A stretch of 64,000 nucleotides of DNA, taken from positions 1 through 64,000 of the forward strand of contig NZ_VWWJ01000015.1 in NCBI RefSeq assembly GCF_011753055.1, read 5' to 3'. This document shows positions 60,383 to 64,000 of the stretch, one piece after another. The translations under genes were made by a program, and so were the position numbers. The DNA comes from Burkholderia sp. Ax-1719 (lineage in GTDB: Bacteria; Pseudomonadota; Gammaproteobacteria; Burkholderiales; Burkholderiaceae). The notes under the pieces are model-generated. The model made no database searches and was not told the DNA's origin. It saw only the letters and a program-made list of their open reading frames with translations. Position 1 is the first letter of the stretch; each line of letters starts with the position of its first letter.

Positions 60383-61030
60383 TCAGCGATCGGCGGCGAG
60401 TTTGGCGGCGAGACCGATCAGCGCCGTACCGCAAAAGGCGTCGATCGGGCGGCGCAGACGCTTGTAGCCGCGCTGGGTGCGGTGATCGGCGAACAGCAGC
60501 GCGAGGCTCGCGTGCCAGCCGAACGACATCGACGCCACCAGCGCGAGCGCCGCGCCGTAAAACCAAGTCGGCGGATCGGCGGGAAACACGGCGGCGAACA
60601 CACTGGTCCAGAACACGCACGACTTCGGATTGGTCAGGCAGGTGAGGAAGCCCGCGCGCCAGGTGCGAAACCACGTGCGGCGATCGGGCGGCGGCAGCGG
60701 TGCGACCGGCGCTTCGGGCACCGCTTGCGCCGGCTCCTTGCGCACGCCCGAGCGCAGCAGCTTGAAGCCGAACCACAGCAGATAGAGTGCGCCGCCGATG
60801 CGCACGCCCTGATAAAGCCAGTCGATTTTCTGCAGCACGGCGGCAAAGCCGAGCATGGCGAGCGCCGCCCACAGCGTCGACCCCGCCCCCACGCCGAACG
60901 CCGAGGCGATGCCCAGACCGCGCCGTCCCGCGAGCGAAAGCTGCGTCACCATGAAGAAGTTCGGCCCAGGACTGATGAGCGCAAACAGATAGACGATGGC
61001 GATCTGGAGCAGGGTGGCGAGCGGGTGCAT
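60383..61030 (-). CDS. LysE/RhtB-family amino acid exporter
   Basis: 215 residues with about six hydrophobic segments and the family N-terminal motif FALISPGPNFFMVTQLSLAGRRGLGIASAFGVGAG. FLTCLTNPKSCVFWTSVFAAVF is also typical. The middle loop (about 100-125) is Pro/Ala-rich and longer than usual. ATG at 61030 is used; a TTG lies six codons upstream. Substrate unknown. Confidence 0.9.
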   Translation of the reverse strand: MHPLATLLQIAIVYLFALISPGPNFFMVTQLSLAGRRGLGIASAFGVGAGSTLWAALAMLGFAAVLQKIDWLYQGVRIGGALYLLWFGFKLLRSGVRKEPAQAVPEAPVAPLPPPDRRTWFRTWRAGFLTCLTNPKSCVFWTSVFAAVFPADPPTWFYGAALALVASMSFGWHASLALLFADHRTQRGYKRLRRPIDAFCGTALIGLAAKLAADR

Positions 61031-61046
61031 GGCGGCGACAGGCAGC

Positions 61047-61074
61047 AAAGAAAAGCGCGCCGTTCAAGGCGCGC
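61047..61074 (-). terminator. Intrinsic terminator of the EEP-family gene
   Basis: On the minus strand GCGCGCC and GGCGCGC (61074-61068 and 61061-61055) form a 7-bp stem with a 6-base loop followed by TTTTCTTT, about 95 bases after the stop of the EEP gene and upstream of lysE. Confidence 0.75.
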
Positions 61075-61167
61075 GACGCGTCATGGTAACGCGCTTGTAT
61101 CGGTGTCCTGCCGATGTTTTTGGCGCGCCGTTGCACGCGCGCGTCATTCGCGCAGTTATTCGCGCAG

Positions 61168-61971
61168 TTATTCGATCCTCAGTCGCGCCATATACGGCAA
61201 ATGATCGGACAGCCAGGCCGTTTCCTGCGCGGGCTGGAGCAGCTCGATGGGCTTGATGCCGCGCACGAACATCTTGTCGAGCGCCAGCGCCGGCGAAAAC
61301 GCCGGGAAGGTGCGCGCGGGCTCGCCGAGCAGCGTCGCCACTTCCTGCATGCCGTGCTCCGCGAACAGCGGCACCGAATCGTTGCGCCAGTCGTTGAAGT
61401 CGCCCGCGAGCACGAGCGGGCCGTCGGGCGCTTCCTTGGCGATCCAGTGCGCGATCCACGTCATTTGCCGCATGCGCGCGCTGCGCGTGAGCGCGAGGTG
61501 CGCGCACAGCAGCGTGACCGAGCGGCCCGCAACGCTTGCACGCGCAACCAGCAGGCCGCGCCGCTCGAAACGGTGCGCCGAGATATCCCAGCGTCCGCCC
61601 AGATCGAGCGGATGCGGCGAAAGAATCGCATTGCCGTGCCGCCACGAAGGCTTGAACACGTTCGGCCCCAGAGCGATCTGCAGATCCAGCGCATGGGCGA
61701 TTTCGCTTGCCTGGCACTGCCAGACATCTTCGAGCGGATCGCCCAGCGGCGCGCCAAAGGTGGAGGACAGCAAGGGCTGCGGCAGACGCCGCGCCATCGC
61801 TTCCTGGAGAAACCAGGCATCGGCGTGAGTGGATTGCACCCAGCGGCGCATCGCTTCCCAGGCCTGAAAGCCGAGCGGCGAACGGCCCTTGTGCAGGTTC
61901 CAGCTCACCGCGACGAAGTCCCCGGGATGGGCCGGGTCCATGTCGATCAGAGGTTGTTCGAAATTTCGCAT
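61168..61971 (-). CDS. Endonuclease/exonuclease/phosphatase family protein (YbhP-like)
   Basis: 267-residue EEP-fold phosphohydrolase. Active-site motifs: VSWNLHKG (Asn), WFLQEAM (metal Glu), LCAHLAL (His), VLAGDFNDWRND (Asp/Asn) and LSDHLPY (final Asp-His). Resembles E. coli YbhP, usually near cardiolipin synthase genes; no such gene follows within the window. Nucleic acid or phospholipid substrate not decided. Confidence 0.85.
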   Translation of the reverse strand: MRNFEQPLIDMDPAHPGDFVAVSWNLHKGRSPLGFQAWEAMRRWVQSTHADAWFLQEAMARRLPQPLLSSTFGAPLGDPLEDVWQCQASEIAHALDLQIALGPNVFKPSWRHGNAILSPHPLDLGGRWDISAHRFERRGLLVARASVAGRSVTLLCAHLALTRSARMRQMTWIAHWIAKEAPDGPLVLAGDFNDWRNDSVPLFAEHGMQEVATLLGEPARTFPAFSPALALDKMFVRGIKPIELLQPAQETAWLSDHLPYMARLRIE

Positions 61972-62046
61972 GCTGGTTACGACGGGTTCTTACGACGGTT
62001 TCGAGCGGACATCGGCGCGGACTTCGGAGTGCACTTCACGCGCCGC

Positions 62047-62712
62047 TCAGGGCTGCGCCGACGGCGGCGCAAGGCTGGCGCGCACGCGATAAACAATCGT
62101 CGGGTCCTTGTCCACGATGGTCCAGTTCACCCACTGGCCCGCCGGCACGTTCAGGCCCGGGTGGCTCGCGCCGATCTGGCGCGGCTGCGGCGGCAGCTTG
62201 CAGCCGTCGGTGGTCTTGGGCGCGCTGGGGTTTTCCAGCGTTTCCTGGGCTTCGATCTGAAGCAGCGCCGCGCTGGCATTGGCCTGCAACGGCGAGACAG
62301 TGATGGTGCGTTGCAGGTCGATGCTGCCCGCGGGCTGATCCTTGCAACCGACGTTGTGTGTAACGACCTTGTGGTGCGTATCGGTGCGCGCCTGGCCCAC
62401 CGTGGTGGTGCCGTCGAACGAATCGATCTGCTGGCCGTCGCGCATCACCTGCAGCGTCCACTGGACGGCGGCGGGCGAGCCGCCAGGCGTCACGGCCACG
62501 CTCGCCGATGCCGGTTGCGCCGCCGTCTGCGAGGCCGTCTTCGCGAGCGCCGCGCTGGCGGCGGCGTCGGTGAATCCGTTCGGCGCTGACGCCGGCGAGG
62601 CAGGCGCGCTCTGGGCGTGGGCGCTGGCAGCCATGAGGGCGGCAGCAGCGCACAACGCAGCGGCGAGGTAAGGCTTCAGCGGGTTCAACAACGTCATCTC
62701 CAGGCGCTCCAT
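62047..62712 (-). CDS. Exported protein of unknown function
   Basis: 221 residues with a signal peptide (LKPYLAAALCAAAALMAASAHA, cleavage after AHA-QSA), an Ala/Ser-rich linker, and a beta-rich C-terminal domain with two cysteines (VGCKDQ and DGCKLPP) that could form one disulfide. Start at 62712 or at the ATG at 62697; neither has a well-spaced ribosome site. No recognised family. Predicted periplasmic. Confidence 0.7.
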   Translation of the reverse strand: MERLEMTLLNPLKPYLAAALCAAAALMAASAHAQSAPASPASAPNGFTDAAASAALAKTASQTAAQPASASVAVTPGGSPAAVQWTLQVMRDGQQIDSFDGTTTVGQARTDTHHKVVTHNVGCKDQPAGSIDLQRTITVSPLQANASAALLQIEAQETLENPSAPKTTDGCKLPPQPRQIGASHPGLNVPAGQWVNWTIVDKDPTIVYRVRASLAPPSAQP

Positions 62713-63080
62713 TCACGCGTGCCGGATCAGGCAAGGGTGTCGGTTTATGACCATCGATCCTATACCGGGTTCGCAAACGCCGGACCGCAACAGTCCATTG
62801 CAGATGGGGACGACGCGTCCACGCTTCAACCATCGCGCATATCGGCATTTGCTATGCGTGCGCAACGATGGTGCATTTTTATTCGCCTCATTAATCGTAT
62901 TGTTATCGACATTGCAACGGTGACTTGCTGTTTATTAGGATGGTTTATCGATAGTACGTGTTTACACTGAACTCATTGCGATTCACCCCCTCAGCGCGAA
63001 TGCCGGTAAGTGCCGGTAGAAACAGCCAGATTTGCTCGCGCCGATTACCGCCGATTACCCCGTCGTTGAAAGGATTCGTC
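62713..63080. other. Divergent region upstream of the DUF4148 gene
   Basis: 368 bases with no gene. From 62870 to 62970 the DNA is far more AT-rich than the rest of the window (runs such as TTTTTATT and TTATTAGG), consistent with a strong promoter. Two short tandem direct repeats lie just before the gene: TGCCGGTA/TGCCGGTA (63002-63020) and GCCGATTAC/GCCGATTAC (63039-63058). Confidence 0.55.
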
Positions 63081-63320
63081 ATGAACAAGACCGTCTCGCT
63101 CGCTGCCCTCGTCCTCGCTGCCGCGACTGCTTTTGCCGCTGCGCCTGCTTTTGCGTCCGCCAATGTGGCGAAAACCCGCGCCGAAGTGAAGGCCGAGCTC
63201 GCTCAGGCGCGCGCCAACGGCGAAATGCAAAACCCGAATTCGCCGGATTACCCGCAGCAGTTCGCCACAGGCGGCTACACCGCGCCGCGCGTGCAGGTCG
63301 CGACGCCGCGCTCGCGCTAA
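63081..63320 (+). CDS. DUF4148 family small exported protein
   Basis: 79 residues: signal peptide MNKTVSLAALVLAAATAFAAAPAFA, then the DUF4148 region with TRAEVKAELAQARANGEM and a Tyr/Pro tail. This family is multiplied in Burkholderia and Paraburkholderia and is often highly expressed; its function is not known. AAAGGATT precedes the ATG, and an AT-rich promoter region lies upstream. Confidence 0.92.
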   Translation: MNKTVSLAALVLAAATAFAAAPAFASANVAKTRAEVKAELAQARANGEMQNPNSPDYPQQFATGGYTAPRVQVATPRSR

Positions 63321-63532
63321 GCTGCGCTCACCGTTTGAATCGATCCGCATCGCTACACGTCAAGCCGTGTTCGCCAGCGCGCCTTCGCGCGCGTTGCGCC
63401 TTCGGAAGCGACGCCGCTCACGGCGTACAATTTTCGTGAGGCGGCGCTGACAGAGCGCCCAACGCATAGACGCAGGTGGCGCGCGAGAGCAGAGGCCGCG
63501 CTGCCGCATTCGCCGGAGGCGGGCGCAGCAAT

Positions 63533-64000
63533 ATGGATCAGATCGAATGTGTGGTGATCGGCGCGGGCGTGGTTGGCCTGGCCGTAGCGCGCGCGATGGC
63601 CGCGCGCGGACGCGAAGTGATCGTGCTGGAGGCCGCCGACGCGATCGGCACCAGCACCAGCTCGCGCAATAGCGAAGTGATCCATGCGGGGCTGTACTAC
63701 CCGCGCGGCTCGCTCAAAGCCACGCTGTGCGTGCGCGGCCGCGAAATGCTCTACGACTACTGCGCCTCGCGCAACGTCGCGCATTCGCGCTGCGGCAAGC
63801 TGCTGGTGGCGACCGCGCCTGCGCAGATCGCGCAACTCGATTCGATCCTCGCGCGTGGCAAGGAAAACGGCGTGTTCGACCTCACGCGCATCAGCGCCAG
63901 CGAAGCGCTTTCGCTCGAACCGGCGCTCGAATGCGTGGCGGCGGTGTACTCGCCGCAGACGGGCATCGTCGACAGTCATCAACTGATGCTGGCCCTGCAA
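63533..64000 (+). CDS. NAD(P)/FAD-dependent oxidoreductase (DAO/LhgO-like), 5' part
   Basis: First 156 residues of a DAO-family flavoprotein; the gene runs off the right edge. The FAD dinucleotide motif is [28 protein letters not shown], and [21 protein letters not shown] plus CGKLLVA are typical of L-2-hydroxyglutarate dehydrogenase-type (LhgO) enzymes. Substrate by homology only. A CGGAGGC ribosome-like site lies 13 bases before the ATG at 63533. Confidence 0.88.
   Translation, partial: MDQIECVVIGAGVVGLAVARAMAARGREVIVLEAADAIGTSTSSRNSEVIHAGLYYPRGSLKATLCVRGREMLYDYCASRNVAHSRCGKLLVATAPAQIAQLDSILARGKENGVFDLTRISASEALSLEPALECVAAVYSPQTGIVDSHQLMLALQ

Overview
The window is high-GC (roughly 65%) proteobacterial chromosome with dense, well-conserved housekeeping genes. 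Protein sequences and gene order (mrdA-mreDCB next to gatCAB; metX-metW; argB-nucleotidase-slmA; regBA beside hslVU; rlmI-xerC-DUF484-dapF-lpxL-metK) point to Burkholderia sensu lato, most likely a Paraburkholderia or Caballeronia. No rRNA, tRNA, insertion sequence, prophage or CRISPR array was seen. All assignments come from reading the sequence and family knowledge; no database search was run.

Layout. 1-5013 (-): rod-shape cluster mreB-mreC-mreD-mrdA (mrdA runs off the left edge). 5395-10620 (+): gatCAB amidotransferase, a PPK2-type polyphosphate kinase and exonuclease III. 10645-18093 (-): M48 metalloprotease and AmpG-like permease (overlapping genes), metX-metW under what looks like a SAM-II riboswitch, slmA, a pyrimidine nucleotidase and argB. 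18406-22416: small CWC zinc-ribbon protein, TPR-glycosyltransferase, and the RegB/RegA redox two-component pair. 22504-31148 (-): hslVU, a zinc-ligand-poor DksA, a His-rich COG0523 GTPase with a Zur-like site, rlmI, xerC, DUF484 and dapF. 31307-33670: lpxL and metK, divergent, metK with a long structured leader. 33779-47081: a looser mix of stand-alone metabolic genes, small membrane proteins, transporters, the SrkA kinase, a DUF3857 transglutaminase, a Fur-box-preceded PepSY protein, and an OFA-family transporter with a 46-residue partner. 47206-54778 (-): a seven-gene molybdenum hydroxylase operon (coxS-L-M-D-E-G-xdhC). 55174-64000: an amino-acid permease, a NarL/NarX-like pair, ferredoxin-NADP reductase, a LysE exporter, an EEP nuclease, an unknown exported protein, a DUF4148 protein and the start of an FAD oxidoreductase.

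How genes work together. mreBCD/mrdA build the elongasome; AmpG plausibly recycles muropeptides from that wall. metX, metW and metK form the methionine/SAM loop, with SAM apparently sensed at metX. DksA (one of four zinc cysteines left) sits next to a COG0523 metallochaperone with a Zur-like operator, suggesting a zinc-economy theme. The cox operon carries the three catalytic subunits plus the AAA+/VWA/CoxG/XdhC maturation set, but its CoxL has the form II active-site loop, so CO is probably not the substrate.

Most noteworthy: the metX SAM-II element with a readable two-state expression platform; the dksA/COG0523 zinc locus; the undefined form II cox operon with a leader hairpin; the metK leader; and the OFA transporter's micro-partner.
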